From contig NZ_CP037934.1 of assembly GCF_004353225.1 (NCBI RefSeq), forward strand, positions 2,232,001 through 2,296,000: a stretch of 64,000 nucleotides of DNA. Reading direction: 5' to 3'. This DNA comes from Marinobacter sp. JH2 (lineage in GTDB: Bacteria > Pseudomonadota > Gammaproteobacteria > Pseudomonadales > Oleiphilaceae). Under the pieces are notes generated by a model, which had not been told where the DNA came from, made no database searches, and saw nothing but the letters and a program-made list of their open reading frames with translations. The position numbers and the translations under genes were made by a program. This document shows positions 1 through 9,825 of the stretch, one piece after another (within the stretch, counting starts at the first letter, position 1; each line of letters opens with the position of its first letter).

Positions 1-1
1 T

Positions 2-517
2 CAGGGCGCAACGGTCGGGAAAATCGCCGCGATTGCAGACTTATCGGTGGGCATTGTTAGCCATTATTTCGGCGGCAAGCAGGGGTTGCTCGAAGCCACA
101 ATGAGGCGTTTGCTGTCTTCACTGCAACAAGACGTGTCGAAACTGATGGCGGACCGGCCCAACACACCCCGAGAGCGGCTGATGGCCATTGTCGATGCCA
201 ACTTCTCAGGCGTCCAAACCCACGCCCAGTCGTCGAAGACCTGGCTGGCATTCTGGACCCAAGCCATGCACAGCCCGGACCTCATGCGCTTGCAGCGCGT
301 GAACGAACGCCGCCTGCTCTCCAACCTAATGTTCTATTTACGCCAGCTGATGCCAGAGCCGCAAGTGCGCAGCACCGCTCAGACCATCGCGGCCTTGATT
401 GACGGCTTCTGGCTTCGAGCGGCCATGAGTGAAGGCCGTATTGAACCCTCACAAGCCGTCACCCTGTGCAAAACCTATATAGACCAAGCCATTCAAGTAA
501 ATAACGGAGCTTCCTGA
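2..517 (+). CDS. betI: BetI, TetR-family choline-responsive repressor (5' end outside window)
   Basis: This is the 3' part of a TetR-type repressor that controls the choline-to-glycine-betaine genes. The open frame runs in from the left edge, so the start lies outside the window. The first visible residues ([20 protein letters not shown]) are the end of the helix-turn-helix, with the BetI-typical [16 protein letters not shown] following. The C-terminal ligand-binding part, including the TWLAFW region, is complete. The TGA stop overlaps the betB ATG by one base, so betI and betB are translationally coupled, and BetI probably represses its own operon as in other bet loci. A GTG at base 47 would leave out the DNA-binding helix and is not the true start. 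Confidence 0.93.
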   Translation, partial: QGATVGKIAAIADLSVGIVSHYFGGKQGLLEATMRRLLSSLQQDVSKLMADRPNTPRERLMAIVDANFSGVQTHAQSSKTWLAFWTQAMHSPDLMRLQRVNERRLLSNLMFYLRQLMPEPQVRSTAQTIAALIDGFWLRAAMSEGRIEPSQAVTLCKTYIDQAIQVNNGAS

Positions 518-1980
518 TGACGCTGCCCATTTATCAATCGTTTATTAACGGCCACCCCATGGCCAACCAAAGCGGTGAGCGGTTTGATGTCGTGAACCCG
601 GCCACAGGCAAAGTGATCTATCAGGTTGAGCAAGCCGACGAGTCGGTCATGAAGGCCGCCGTTGAAAGCGCCCAAAAGGGCTTTAAGGCCTGGTCGGCGA
701 TGAGTGGTTTGGAGCGAGGCCGCATTTTGAACCGGGCCGCCAGCATTCTGCGCGAACGCAACGACGCGCTTGCGATGATAGAAGTGCTGGATACCGGAAA
801 ACCCTGGCAGGAAGCCAGCGTTGTTGACGTGGTTACGGGCGCCGATTCAGTAGAGTACTTCGCCGGGCAGGCTTGCAGCATTACCGGCGAAAGTCAGCAC
901 TTGGGGGCAGATTTCTTCTACACCCGCCGCGAACCACTGGGCATCTGTGCGGGCATCGGTGCATGGAACTATCCACTGCAGATCGCCTGCTGGAAATCCG
1001 CACCGGCGCTGGCCTGCGGCAACAGCATGATTTTCAAGCCGTCAGAAGAAACCCCGCTGGGCGCGATCAAGTTGGCCGAAATCTACATCGAAGCCGGCGT
1101 ACCGGCTGGCGTGTTTAACGTGATTCAAGGCGACTACCGAGTCGGCCAAATGCTGACAACCGAGCCCGCCATCGCCAAAGTTTCTTTCACCGGTGAAGCG
1201 AAAACGGGACGCACCGTGATGGCCGACTCTGCGTCATCATTGAAGTCCGTGACTATGGAGCTGGGCGGCAAATCACCGTTGGTCGTGTTTGAAGATGCCG
1301 ACCTCGAACAAGCTGTGTCTGCCGCCATGCTGGGCAACTTCTACACGCAAGGCGAGGTCTGCACCAACGGCACTCGCGTTTTTGTTCAACGTGCAATCTA
1401 CGACGCCTTTATCGAACAACTGGTGAGACGAACCGAGAACAACATCATCACTGGTGACCCCGAACACCCCGACACCAACTTCGGCTCTCTGATTAGCGCC
1501 AAGCATCGCGACTTGGTGATGAAGTACATCGATAGCGCGAAAGCTGAAGGTGCGCGCTTACTAACCGGCGGTAAAACTCTTCAGCCGGCTGGCTTTGAAG
1601 GTGGCTATTTTGTCGCGCCCACAATATTCGCCGATTGCACCGATGACATGACCATTGTGCGGGAAGAAATCTTCGGACCGGTCATGTCGATCTTGCCATT
1701 TGATACCGAAGAGGAAGTGATCAAGCGCGCCAACGACACCGAGTATGGTCTGGCCGCGGCGGTATTCACCACCGACACCACCCGTGCTCACCGCGTGATT
1801 CATCAGCTGGAAGCCGGCATTTGCTGGATCAACAGCTTTGGCGCCTCCCCTGCCGAAATGCCCGTGGGCGGCTACAAACTCTCTGGGCTGGGCCGCGAGA
1901 ATGGCCGCGAAACCCTCGCACACTACACCCAGACCAAGTCGGTATACGTCGGCATGACCCCGCTTGAGGCTCCGTTCTGA
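517..1980 (+). CDS. betB: Betaine aldehyde dehydrogenase
   Basis: This NAD(P)-dependent cytosolic aldehyde dehydrogenase oxidises betaine aldehyde to glycine betaine, the second step of osmoprotectant synthesis from choline. It has 487 residues, the usual BetB length. The catalytic cysteine is visible near residue 282 (GEVCTNGTR), the general-base glutamate near 248 (TMELGGKSP), and the cofactor-binding SFTGEAKTG around 223-231. The start overlaps the betI stop, and betA follows after 63 bases. Family and order betI-betB-betA are those of proteobacterial bet operons, so the assignment is firm. Confidence 0.96.
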   Translation: MTLPIYQSFINGHPMANQSGERFDVVNPATGKVIYQVEQADESVMKAAVESAQKGFKAWSAMSGLERGRILNRAASILRERNDALAMIEVLDTGKPWQEASVVDVVTGADSVEYFAGQACSITGESQHLGADFFYTRREPLGICAGIGAWNYPLQIACWKSAPALACGNSMIFKPSEETPLGAIKLAEIYIEAGVPAGVFNVIQGDYRVGQMLTTEPAIAKVSFTGEAKTGRTVMADSASSLKSVTMELGGKSPLVVFEDADLEQAVSAAMLGNFYTQGEVCTNGTRVFVQRAIYDAFIEQLVRRTENNIITGDPEHPDTNFGSLISAKHRDLVMKYIDSAKAEGARLLTGGKTLQPAGFEGGYFVAPTIFADCTDDMTIVREEIFGPVMSILPFDTEEEVIKRANDTEYGLAAAVFTTDTTRAHRVIHQLEAGICWINSFGASPAEMPVGGYKLSGLGRENGRETLAHYTQTKSVYVGMTPLEAPF

Positions 1981-2043
1981 CACCGCCATTCCCACGAATA
2001 TCGCTGCGGGCTGCTTGCCCGCATCCGTATGAAGGAGACAGCT

Positions 2044-3711
2044 TTGCAGTTTGATAACGAATTTGACTATGTGGTTGTTGGTACCGGCTCTGCCGGCTGT
2101 GTACTTGCGAACCGGTTGAGCGAAAGCGGCGATGAACAGGTACTGGTACTGGAAGCCGGGCGTCGTGACGACACCTGGAAAATCCACATGCCTGCGGCAC
2201 TGATGTACAACCTCATGGACGACAAGTACAACTGGTACTACCACACCGAGCCACAAGAGTACCTCAACAACCGCAAACTGTACTGGCCTCGCGGAAAGGT
2301 CTGGGGCGGCGGTTCCACTCTGAACGCCATGGTGTATATCCGCGGCCACGCGTACGACTACGACCGCTGGCACGACGAAGGTGCCAAAGGCTGGCGCTAC
2401 CAGGATGTATTGCCTTATTTCCGCAAAGCCGAGAGCCGGGAAAAAGGTGCCGACGATTACCGCGGCGACAACGGCCCGCTAAACGTTCATACCGGCGACG
2501 AGCACAACCCGCTGTTCGGCGCATTCCTGGAAGCCACCAAACAGGCCGGCTACCCCTACACGGAAGACATGAACGGCTTCCAGCAAGAAGGCTTTGGCGA
2601 AATGGACATGACCATCCGCAAAGGCAAACGTTGGAGCGCCGCTCAGGCTTATTTACGGCCGGCACTCAACCGCCCGAACCTAACCACTGAAACAGGAGCC
2701 ATGACCACGCGCATTCTGTTTGAAGGCGAAAAGGCCGTGGGCGTTGAGTACGTACAAAATGGCAAAATCATTCGCGTAGCCGCCCGAAAAGAAGTCATTG
2801 TCAGCGGCGGCGCTATCAACTCGCCACAACTGTTGATGCTCTCGGGCATCGGTGCAGCCGATGAATTGCAAGAGCACAACATTCCTGTTGTGGCCGACCG
2901 CCCGGGCGTCGGTAAAAACCTACAGGACCATTTGGAAATCTACGTCCAGCATAAGTCGATCCAGCCGGTTACTCTGTACAAGTACACCACCCAGCCCGGC
3001 AAAACCCTCGCGGGCATGAAATGGTTCCTGAACCACGATTGGGGTGCCTGCAGAACGGCGCACCTGGAAGCCGGTGGATTCATTCGTTCCGAAGCGGGGG
3101 TACAGCACCCAGACATTCAGTACCACTTCTTGCCGTCGCAGGTGATTGACCACGGCCGAAAAGATGCTGAATGCCACGGTTATCAAGCCCACGTTGGCCC
3201 TATGCGCCCAACCAGCCGCGGTTTTCTGAAGCTGAAATCCGCCAACCCGACGGATCACCCGATCATCGATCCGAAACTACTCAGCACCGAACGAGACCGT
3301 TGGGAAATGCGGCAAAGCATCAAACTGACCCGGGAAATATTCGCCCAGGCAGGTTTCGATCCATTCCGGGGCGAAGAACTCCGTCCAGGAGCCCGCGCCA
3401 CCACGGACGAAGACATCGATGCCTTTGTCCGGGAATACGCAGACAGCGCTTACCACCCATCGTGCACCTGCAAAATGGGTGCAGCTGACGACCCTATGGC
3501 GGTTGTTGACGAAGAAGCCCGGGTGTACGGCGTGAGCAACCTACGCGTGGTAGATGCCTCCATCATGCCGAGTGTGGTTAGCGGTAATCTGAACGCACCC
3601 ACCATCATGCTGGCCGAGAAATGCGCCGATCACATCCTCGGTCGCGAACTGCTACCACCCTCGTCAGCCCCCGTGTGGGAGCACCCTGACTGGAAAAACG
3701 CACAACGATAA
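2044..3711 (+). CDS. betA: Choline dehydrogenase (GMC oxidoreductase)
   Basis: This membrane-associated flavoprotein oxidises choline to betaine aldehyde. The N-terminus has the FAD dinucleotide fold (DYVVVGTGSAGCVLANRL), then the GMC signature GKVWGGGSTLNAMVYIRG. The active-site His lies in AYHPSCTCKMG and the partner Asn in GNLNAPTIMLAEK. I choose TTG at 2044 because AAGGAG (2032-2037) is spaced correctly before it and the protein then begins MQFDNEFDYVVVG, like other BetA proteins. An ATG at 2029 would lie on top of that ribosome binding site. The length is 555 residues, as usual. It is the last bet gene and is followed closely by the transporter genes. Confidence 0.94.
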   Translation: MQFDNEFDYVVVGTGSAGCVLANRLSESGDEQVLVLEAGRRDDTWKIHMPAALMYNLMDDKYNWYYHTEPQEYLNNRKLYWPRGKVWGGGSTLNAMVYIRGHAYDYDRWHDEGAKGWRYQDVLPYFRKAESREKGADDYRGDNGPLNVHTGDEHNPLFGAFLEATKQAGYPYTEDMNGFQQEGFGEMDMTIRKGKRWSAAQAYLRPALNRPNLTTETGAMTTRILFEGEKAVGVEYVQNGKIIRVAARKEVIVSGGAINSPQLLMLSGIGAADELQEHNIPVVADRPGVGKNLQDHLEIYVQHKSIQPVTLYKYTTQPGKTLAGMKWFLNHDWGACRTAHLEAGGFIRSEAGVQHPDIQYHFLPSQVIDHGRKDAECHGYQAHVGPMRPTSRGFLKLKSANPTDHPIIDPKLLSTERDRWEMRQSIKLTREIFAQAGFDPFRGEELRPGARATTDEDIDAFVREYADSAYHPSCTCKMGAADDPMAVVDEEARVYGVSNLRVVDASIMPSVVSGNLNAPTIMLAEKCADHILGRELLPPSSAPVWEHPDWKNAQR

Positions 3712-3745
3712 CGACGTGACAAAAAGCCAAGAAAGGAGAACGACC

Positions 3746-4678
3746 ATGAAAAAGATTATGTTGGCCTGTGCTGGCCTCGCAATGAGCGGAGCTGCTGCGG
3801 CAGCCCCGACCGCCGAATGCAAAGCCGTTCGTTTCGCCGACGTCGGCTGGACAGACATTACCGCCACCACGGCACTCGCTTCCGAAGTACTAAAAGGTAT
3901 GGGCTACGAGCCGAGCGCCAAAGTTCTGTCTGTACCCGTCACCTACCGCTCTCTTAAAAACAAAGACATCGACGTATTCCTGGGTAATTGGATGCCAACG
4001 ATGGAAGGCGATGTGCGCCCATATCTGGAAAGCGGCGACGTTGAAAACGTTATCACCAACCTGGAAGGTGCGAAATACACCTTGGCCGTCCCTCAGTTCG
4101 TGTACGACGCAGGCGTAACAAGCTTTGCGGATATCGCCAAGCACGCTGACGAGTTCAACGAACGCATCTACGGCATTGAACCCGGCAACGACGGCAATCG
4201 ACTAATTCAGGAAATGGTAGATCAGGACGCCTTCGGTCTGGGCGACTTCCGCGTAGTTGAATCCAGCGAAGCCGGCATGTTGTCGCAAGTCAGCCGCTCG
4301 GTTCGCCGCAATCAGTGGGTGGTCTTTCTTGCGTGGGAGCCGCACCCGATGAACGCTAACCACGATCTGGCGTATCTGGACGGCGGTGACGACTTCTTTG
4401 GGCCAAACTACGGTGGCGCGACGGTTCGTACCAACGTTCGTGAAAACTATCTGAATGAATGCCCGAACGTAGGCACCCTGCTGACCAACCTGAAGTTTTC
4501 CTTGACCATGGAAAACGAAGTGATGGGCGCCATCCTGAACGACGGCGAAGACCCGCGTGATGCCGCCAACGCCTGGCTGTCCAACAACCCGGACGTGCTG
4601 ACTAGCTGGCTTGACGGCGTCACCACTCTGAACGGCGAAGACGCGCTGCCTGCGGTGAAAGCTTACCTAAAGCAGTAA
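3746..4678 (+). CDS. choX: Choline/betaine ABC transporter periplasmic substrate-binding protein
   Basis: This secreted binding protein belongs to the OpuAC/ProX/ChoX group for quaternary ammonium compounds. A signal peptide is evident (MKKIMLACAGLAMSGAAAAA, cleavage likely before APT). ATG 3746 is chosen because AAGGAGAA precedes it by about 7 bases; a GTG 30 bases upstream would displace the signal sequence. The mature part starts with VRFADVGWTDITATTALASE and contains FLGNWMPTMEGD, both typical of choline/betaine binders. Position directly after betA suggests choline as the main substrate, but glycine or proline betaine cannot be excluded. The product delivers substrate to the permease and ATPase encoded downstream. 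Confidence 0.88.
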   Translation: MKKIMLACAGLAMSGAAAAAPTAECKAVRFADVGWTDITATTALASEVLKGMGYEPSAKVLSVPVTYRSLKNKDIDVFLGNWMPTMEGDVRPYLESGDVENVITNLEGAKYTLAVPQFVYDAGVTSFADIAKHADEFNERIYGIEPGNDGNRLIQEMVDQDAFGLGDFRVVESSEAGMLSQVSRSVRRNQWVVFLAWEPHPMNANHDLAYLDGGDDFFGPNYGGATVRTNVRENYLNECPNVGTLLTNLKFSLTMENEVMGAILNDGEDPRDAANAWLSNNPDVLTSWLDGVTTLNGEDALPAVKAYLKQ

Positions 4679-4721
4679 AGCCCGGTGTGTTGACCCCACA
4701 ACACCGCAGCTTTCACAACCA

Positions 4722-4746
4722 CGCCCCGGGCTGATGGCCCGGGGCG
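4722..4746 (+). terminator. GC-rich hairpin between choX and choW
   Basis: A perfect 10-bp stem (CGCCCCGGGC / GCCCGGGGCG) with a 5-base loop lies between the binding-protein and permease genes. No T-run follows, so it is a poor classical terminator. Such stems often stabilise the upstream mRNA or attenuate transcription so that the binding protein is made in excess over membrane components. The function is inferred. Confidence 0.45.
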
Positions 4747-4816
4747 CTTGATCTGAATTACCGACACCACTCATTTCCCGTGCCGGCTCTGCCCGCACCT
4801 AAAAAGACAGAAAACC

Positions 4817-5665
4817 ATGAACTGGATAACTGAGCATCAACTGCCTTTCGGCGACTTCATGGAAGACGTTGTTGATTTTCTAGTCATCAATTTCAGCGGC
4901 TTTTTCGACGCTGTATCCGAAGGCTTACAAAGCATGATTCATGGGCTGACCGACGCCCTTCTATGGATACCGCCTGCTGCCCTTGTATTGCTGTTAACCG
5001 TGGCGGCCCACCTCCGTCATCGCCGCTGGGGGCTCACACTATTTACCACCGCCAGCTTCTTGCTGATCTGGAACATTGGCTATTGGGAAGACACCATGGC
5101 CACCTTGTCATTGGTGCTCTACGCCACGCTGCTGTGCATAGTCATCGGCATCCCTCTGGGCATTTATGCCGCCCACAGCCAATGGCTCTACAAATTCCTA
5201 CAGCCAATGCTGGACCTTATGCAAACCATTCCGCCGTTTGTCTACCTGATCCCTACACTAACGCTGTTTGGTCTGGGCGTGGTACCCGGCGTCATTTCCA
5301 CCGTCATTTTTGCCATTGCCGCACCAGTGCGATTGACCTACCTCGGCATTTCCCAGGTTCCAACCGAACTGGCTGAAGCCGGTAAGGCCTTCGGCTGCAC
5401 CAACCGGGAACTGCTGTTCAAGGTCGAACTTCCCGCCGCCATGAGTTCCATCGGTGCCGGTGTGACCCAGTGCATCATGCTGTCGCTGTCTATGGTCGTG
5501 ATCGCTGCACTGGTTGGGGCCGATGGCCTGGGCGTTCCGGTTGTCCGCGCGCTGAATACCGTCGATATCGGCAAAGGTTTCGAAGCCGGACTGGCCATTG
5601 TACTGCTGGCTATCTGGATGGACCGTTTCTTCCGCCAACGTAATGCTGGGGAGCCTTCACAATGA
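4817..5665 (+). CDS. choW: Choline/betaine ABC transporter permease
   Basis: This is the inner-membrane permease of the ProW/OpuAB/ChoW family. About six to seven hydrophobic segments are visible, and the binding-protein-dependent permease signature sits in the stretch ELAEAGKAFGCTNRELLFKVELPAA, which contacts the ATPase. The 282-residue length fits the family. The stop overlaps the start of the ATPase gene by four bases (ATGA), indicating translational coupling. It works with the upstream binding protein and downstream ATPase to import choline or betaine for osmoprotection. Confidence 0.9.
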   Translation: MNWITEHQLPFGDFMEDVVDFLVINFSGFFDAVSEGLQSMIHGLTDALLWIPPAALVLLLTVAAHLRHRRWGLTLFTTASFLLIWNIGYWEDTMATLSLVLYATLLCIVIGIPLGIYAAHSQWLYKFLQPMLDLMQTIPPFVYLIPTLTLFGLGVVPGVISTVIFAIAAPVRLTYLGISQVPTELAEAGKAFGCTNRELLFKVELPAAMSSIGAGVTQCIMLSLSMVVIAALVGADGLGVPVVRALNTVDIGKGFEAGLAIVLLAIWMDRFFRQRNAGEPSQ

Positions 5666-6840
5666 TCGAATTTGAAAACGTCAATGTCGTCTTCGGCAAA
5701 CAGCCTCAACAAGCATTGCCGCTGATTGATCAAGGCCTCGATCGTGCGGAAATCCGCGACAAGACGGGCTTGGTGGTGGGCGTTCAGAACGCCAACCTTA
5801 GCGTCAAAAAAGGCGAAATTTGCGTACTGATGGGGCTTTCCGGCTCCGGAAAATCCAGTCTGCTACGCTGCGTTAACGGCTTGAACGACGTCACCAGCGG
5901 CGCTATTCGCATCCAACACGACGGTGAGATGGTGGACTTCACCCAAGCCAGCGAAAAAGTACAGCGCGATATCCGTACCCGGCGCATCTCCATGGTATTC
6001 CAGAGCTTTGCTCTGATGCCTTGGCTGACCGTTGAAGACAACGTGGCCTTCGGCTTGGAACTTCAAGGCATGAGCAAAAACAAACGCCGGAAAAAAGTCG
6101 CACGCCAATTGGATCTGGTTGGCCTATCGGCCTGGGCCAAGTGCCGCCCGGACGAGCTTTCCGGTGGCATGCGCCAGCGTGTCGGGCTTGCCCGGGCATT
6201 GGCCACCGAATCCGAAATCCTGCTGATGGACGAGCCCTTCTCCGCACTCGATCCGCTGATCCGCCACCAGCTGCAAGATGAGTTGCTGAGTTTGCAGGAC
6301 GAACTACAGAAAACCATCGTGTTCGTGAGCCACGATTTGGACGAAGCCCTCAAGCTGGGCTCCCATATCGCGATCATGAAAGATGGCCAGATCGTTCAAC
6401 ACGGCAAGCCCGAATCGATCGTGCTGCACCCTGAAAACGATTACGTCAAAAGCTTCGTAGCCAGCACCAACCCACTCAACGTTCTGGCGGCTCGTTCGCT
6501 GGCCCTGCCGATTGACGAGATTCAGGAAGATGCTCAAGGCAATCGTTGCCTGAACAAGCGCTACGACATATGGCTGCACACGCCCGAATCAGCGGAAAAA
6601 GCGGTTGTTACCAGCAATGGCCAAACCTTTCAGACCCAACCCTGGCAAGAAGGACAAGCCATCGATAGCTTAGCCAAGCAGCCAACACGCATCGCCCCAA
6701 ACACACCACTGCGAGATGCCGTCGAAATTCGCTACTTCACCGGCCACAGTCTGTTGGTTGAAGAAGGCGGACAAATCACCGGCGCCATCGGCGACCGTGA
6801 GCTTTACCACGCCATGCTAGGGAAGCATCTGGACGACTAA
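5662..6840 (+). CDS. choV: Choline/betaine ABC transporter ATP-binding protein
   Basis: This is the cytoplasmic ATPase of the quaternary-amine uptake system. Walker A (GLSGSGKSSLLR), the Q-loop region (VFQSFALMPW), the signature LSGGMRQRVGLARAL and Walker B (ILLMDEPFSALD) are all visible in the first 240 residues. The C-terminal 130 residues look like a degenerate CBS-type regulatory tail of the ProV kind, which in relatives senses ionic strength. The 392-residue length fits ProV/ChoV. It is the last gene of the bet-cho block, and a hairpin follows 15 bases after its stop. Confidence 0.92.
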   Translation: MIEFENVNVVFGKQPQQALPLIDQGLDRAEIRDKTGLVVGVQNANLSVKKGEICVLMGLSGSGKSSLLRCVNGLNDVTSGAIRIQHDGEMVDFTQASEKVQRDIRTRRISMVFQSFALMPWLTVEDNVAFGLELQGMSKNKRRKKVARQLDLVGLSAWAKCRPDELSGGMRQRVGLARALATESEILLMDEPFSALDPLIRHQLQDELLSLQDELQKTIVFVSHDLDEALKLGSHIAIMKDGQIVQHGKPESIVLHPENDYVKSFVASTNPLNVLAARSLALPIDEIQEDAQGNRCLNKRYDIWLHTPESAEKAVVTSNGQTFQTQPWQEGQAIDSLAKQPTRIAPNTPLRDAVEIRYFTGHSLLVEEGGQITGAIGDRELYHAMLGKHLDD

Positions 6841-6854
6841 TCGTTAGCCTACCT

Positions 6855-6888
6855 GCGCTTGGCCCAGAACTTTACCGGTGCCAAGCGC
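6855..6888 (+). terminator. Hairpin at the end of the bet-cho block
   Basis: A perfect 9-bp stem (GCGCTTGGC / GCCAAGCGC) with a 16-base loop lies between the ATPase gene and the convergent YjbQ-like gene. It has no clear T-run, only a weak pyrimidine stretch, so it may be a transcript-end stabiliser or weak terminator. Confidence 0.4.
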
Positions 6889-6911
6889 CCTGACTTCCAC
6901 TTATCTTTAAG

Positions 6912-7337
6912 TCACCAACGACCCTGCAACGTCGCCACAATGTTTCTTCCACCCGCATGATTCCGGTGTTCGCACAGATAAATACCCTGCCAAATGCCCA
7001 GCGCCAACTGGCCGTGAGTGATGGGAATCGTCAGTGAGGGCCCGATGATCACGTTCTTGATGTGGGAGGTGGTGTCATCCGGGCCTTCGAGCGTGTGTTC
7101 ATAGTAAGACGCATTTTCCGGCACCATCACATTGAAGTGTCGCTCCAGATCGCCGCGAACATCCGGGTCCGCATTTTCATTGATCGCCAAGGACGCCGAG
7201 GTGTGCTGAATAAAAAGATTCAACAAGCCGACTTCGCAGTTGGTCAGCTCCGGCGCCCGCGCGAGGATGTCGTCGGTAACCAGATTGAAGCCCCGTGGGT
7301 ACGGCGGCAACTCAATGATGTTCTGATGCCAGATCAT
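6912..7337 (-). CDS. YjbQ family protein (UPF0047)
   Basis: This 141-residue cytosolic protein belongs to the YjbQ/UPF0047 family. Family motifs are visible: HTSASLAINENADPDVRGDLE near residues 47-67, HIKNVIIGPSLTIPI near 92-106 and GIWQGIYLCEHRNHAG near the end; the conserved His and Glu residues form a putative metal or phosphate site. Some members have weak thiamine-phosphate synthase activity, but the physiological role is unsettled. The gene is last in a minus-strand run, 14 bases after the desuccinylase-like gene, so it is probably co-transcribed with it and rimK. Confidence 0.88.
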   Translation of the reverse strand: MIWHQNIIELPPYPRGFNLVTDDILARAPELTNCEVGLLNLFIQHTSASLAINENADPDVRGDLERHFNVMVPENASYYEHTLEGPDDTTSHIKNVIIGPSLTIPITHGQLALGIWQGIYLCEHRNHAGGRNIVATLQGRW

Positions 7338-7351
7338 AGCCTCTCCATTGT

Positions 7352-8419
7352 CTATTTCTGCAGGTCATCCCAAGGATGAACCGGAACAGCGGCGTCTTCG
7401 GGCACCTCGCTTTCGTATGAGCTTCGGAAGTAATCCATGGCTTTTTCCGCCTCACCCAGCTCATCAAAACGGGCGATGTGATAAATCGCCTCACCTTCAT
7501 TCACCAGCGGCAAGTTGTTCACACAGATCACAATGCCCGAGCACGGCGATGCGATCGCGACTTCCGCTTCACCGAACGGGTCAGCAACCATCGCCAATTT
7601 TTGTCCTTTACGCACTCGTTGCCCCAAACGAGCGACCGGACGCATGATGCCGTCGATGTCGGCTCTCACCCACTGCGAGTTTGCCGCGGTTTCCGATCGT
7701 TTCTTCGGTGCCTTGGGACCTTTCTTGGCCGGCACCATTTCCAGTTCCCGCATCACTCGGATAATGCCTTTCACACCGCTGGCAATCACCACATCATCAA
7801 AACGCAGGGCTTCACCACCTTCGAAGGTAATGACAGGTATGTCGAGGGAATCTGCGTAGGCACGGAGGCTGCCGTCCCGCAGCCCAGCATTAATAATGAT
7901 GGGTGCACCAAAAGCTTCGGCCATGCGGGTCGTTTCCGGATTTTTCAGTTCCGCCCGGATCTGCGGCAGGTTGAAACGGTGTACGGCGCCTGTGTGCAAA
8001 TCGATGATGTGGGTCACCTTCTCCATGATCAGGGTGCGCAACAAATAGGCTATGCGACCACCTAACGAGCCGGATTCTGAGCCGGGGAAACACCGGTTCA
8101 GATCACGGCGGTCGGGTAGGTAACGGGTGCGCTGAACAAAACCGAATATGTTCACTATGGGCACCGCCACCAGGGTGCCGCGAAGGTGACGCAGCGCCGA
8201 GTTTTTCATCACCCGGCGAATGATCTCGACACCGTTGATTTCATCACCATGAATAGCGCCACACACCATCAATACTGGCCCATCACGGCGGCCATGCACC
8301 ACTTCCACAGGAATATGCAGCGGCGTGTGGGTGTACAACTTGGCCACCTGTACGTTCACGGTTTCGCGAGTGCCGGCCTTCACCTGCACTCCAGCAATTT
8401 CAAACGGTGCTCTTGCCAT
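7352..8419 (-). CDS. Succinylglutamate desuccinylase/aspartoacylase family zinc hydrolase
   Basis: This protein (355 residues) is a zinc carboxypeptidase-like amidohydrolase of the AstE/AspA group. Zinc ligands are visible in GAIHGDEINGVEIIRR (His and Glu near residues 55-58) and the second His in ITHIIDLHTG-type context (IIDLHTGAVHRFNLP). The C-terminal 100 residues contain a lysine-rich linker and a beta-barrel tail with a biotinyl-like fold. It is not in an ast operon; instead it precedes rimK by six bases, a pairing common in marine gammaproteobacteria. The substrate is unknown. A role in trimming or making N-acyl or glutamyl amides together with RimK is inference. Confidence 0.82.
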   Translation of the reverse strand: MARAPFEIAGVQVKAGTRETVNVQVAKLYTHTPLHIPVEVVHGRRDGPVLMVCGAIHGDEINGVEIIRRVMKNSALRHLRGTLVAVPIVNIFGFVQRTRYLPDRRDLNRCFPGSESGSLGGRIAYLLRTLIMEKVTHIIDLHTGAVHRFNLPQIRAELKNPETTRMAEAFGAPIIINAGLRDGSLRAYADSLDIPVITFEGGEALRFDDVVIASGVKGIIRVMRELEMVPAKKGPKAPKKRSETAANSQWVRADIDGIMRPVARLGQRVRKGQKLAMVADPFGEAEVAIASPCSGIVICVNNLPLVNEGEAIYHIARFDELGEAEKAMDYFRSSYESEVPEDAAVPVHPWDDLQK

Positions 8420-8425
8420 GAACGA

Positions 8426-9331
8426 TCAGCCTCTGCCCTTGGTTTTTGTTTTCCAAGGCTTATAGTTTTTCTCAGTCCAATTAATGATCATACCCGCAAC
8501 GTTTTTACCGGTGGCATTTTCAATGCCTTCCAGTCCCGGCGAGGAATTCACCTCCATCACCAGCGGACCACGGCTAGAGCGCAGCAAATCGACACCCGCC
8601 ACATTCAGACCCATCGCTTTTGCCGCGGTAACGGCTGTGCGCCGCTCTTCCGGGGTAATGCGCACCAACGAGGCAGTACCACCACGGTGTAGGTTTGAAC
8701 GGAACTCGCCCTCGGCACCTTGGCGTTTCATGGCCGCAATCACTTTGTCGCCAATCACGAAACAGCGGATATCGGCACCACCGGCCTCCTTGATGAATTC
8801 CTGCACCAGAATGTCAGCCTTCAGCCCCATAAAAGCTTCTATCACGCTTTCGGCTGCTTTTCGGGTTTCCGCCAGCACCACACCGATACCTTGAGTACCT
8901 TGCAGCAACTTGATCACCACCGGCGCGCCCCCCACCATTTTCAGCAGTTCCGGCACGTTATCTGGCTTATTGGCGAAGCCGGTCACCGGCATGCCCACGC
9001 CTTTGCGGGCCAGTAACTGCAACGAGCGCAGCTTATCCCGTGAACGTGTAATCGCTACGGACTCGTTCACCGGAAATACGCCCATCATTTCGAACTGCCG
9101 TAGTACAGCGGTGCCGTAGAAGGTAACAGAGGCACCGATCCGCGGAATCACCACGTCGAAGTCTTCCAACACTTCCTCGTGATAATGGATTCTGGGGTCT
9201 GCAGACGTGATGTTCATAGAGCAATGCAAGCAATCAATCACTTTCACTTCGTGGCCGCGATTGATGCCTTCTTCCATCAAACGCCGGGTCGAATACAGGT
9301 GACGATTGCGCGACATAATCGCAATTTTCAT
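8426..9331 (-). CDS. rimK: RimK, ATP-grasp alpha-L-glutamate ligase
   Basis: This 301-residue ATP-grasp ligase is the size of RimK, which adds glutamate residues to the C-terminus of ribosomal protein S6 and can make poly-glutamate. The start [22 protein letters not shown], the ATP-grasp core [20 protein letters not shown] and the metal-binding end [17 protein letters not shown] are all characteristic. It sits between the desuccinylase-like gene (6 bases downstream) and the RimB-like protease gene (2 bases upstream), so an operon is very likely. Its known target RpsF is encoded at 37.1 kb and has an acidic tail ending in Glu-Glu-Glu. Confidence 0.93.
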   Translation of the reverse strand: MKIAIMSRNRHLYSTRRLMEEGINRGHEVKVIDCLHCSMNITSADPRIHYHEEVLEDFDVVIPRIGASVTFYGTAVLRQFEMMGVFPVNESVAITRSRDKLRSLQLLARKGVGMPVTGFANKPDNVPELLKMVGGAPVVIKLLQGTQGIGVVLAETRKAAESVIEAFMGLKADILVQEFIKEAGGADIRCFVIGDKVIAAMKRQGAEGEFRSNLHRGGTASLVRITPEERRTAVTAAKAMGLNVAGVDLLRSSRGPLVMEVNSSPGLEGIENATGKNVAGMIINWTEKNYKPWKTKTKGRG

Positions 9332-9333
9332 GA

Positions 9334-9825
9334 TCAGGTCCTTGGTGCCGGTTCGCCGGCAAGATAAGAGGATTCAGGGTACACAACAGCGCGGCCCGAC
9401 AAGGCGGTGCGCCCTAGCAACATCCGAAATCGCATAGAATCCCGGTTGGTCAGTGTCATTTCAATCGGCCAGCTTTCTCCCCCCACAGTGACCATGGTCT
9501 CGACCACCAGCCGCAGTTCCTTGTGACCGCCGGAATCGGTCACCGTGCGTTCATCCAGCACTTTCGCATCGCACTCGACGACTTCCTTCATTTCATTTTG
9601 AACAGGGTGAACCCAAAACTTTACCCGGCGCTCTCCGTTCTCAGTATAGGGCTCTGTCCGAAACGTATGCAGGCAGGAGGTACGCGCGCCCGTATCGACC
9701 TTGGCTTTCATCCGGTCAATACCAAGTTCCGGTAACCCTACCCATTCGCGCCAACCCAGCCCGACTCTGTTTTCAACGATGGCTGGTGGCGTAGTTGTTG
9801 TTACTTCAGTCGTGCTTATCGACAT
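9334..9825 (-). CDS. RimB-like retropepsin/ATP-dependent zinc protease family protein
   Basis: This 163-residue protein belongs to the family annotated as ATP-dependent zinc protease, with a retropepsin-like fold. The core motif [16 protein letters not shown] contains the candidate catalytic Asp. ATG 9825 is preferred because AAGGG lies about nine bases before it and the upstream extension is Cys/His-rich and unlike the family; with this start it overlaps the mscS stop by 20 bases. RimB in Pseudomonas works with RimK on S6 modification, and the adjacency here (2-base gap) supports the same link. The protease activity itself is inferred. Confidence 0.8.
   Translation of the reverse strand: MSISTTEVTTTTPPAIVENRVGLGWREWVGLPELGIDRMKAKVDTGARTSCLHTFRTEPYTENGERRVKFWVHPVQNEMKEVVECDAKVLDERTVTDSGGHKELRLVVETMVTVGGESWPIEMTLTNRDSMRFRMLLGRTALSGRAVVYPESSYLAGEPAPRT

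Noticed and set aside
1561..2373. Minus-strand frame across the betB-betA junction
   Set aside because: It lies opposite two firmly identified genes and shows no family motif.
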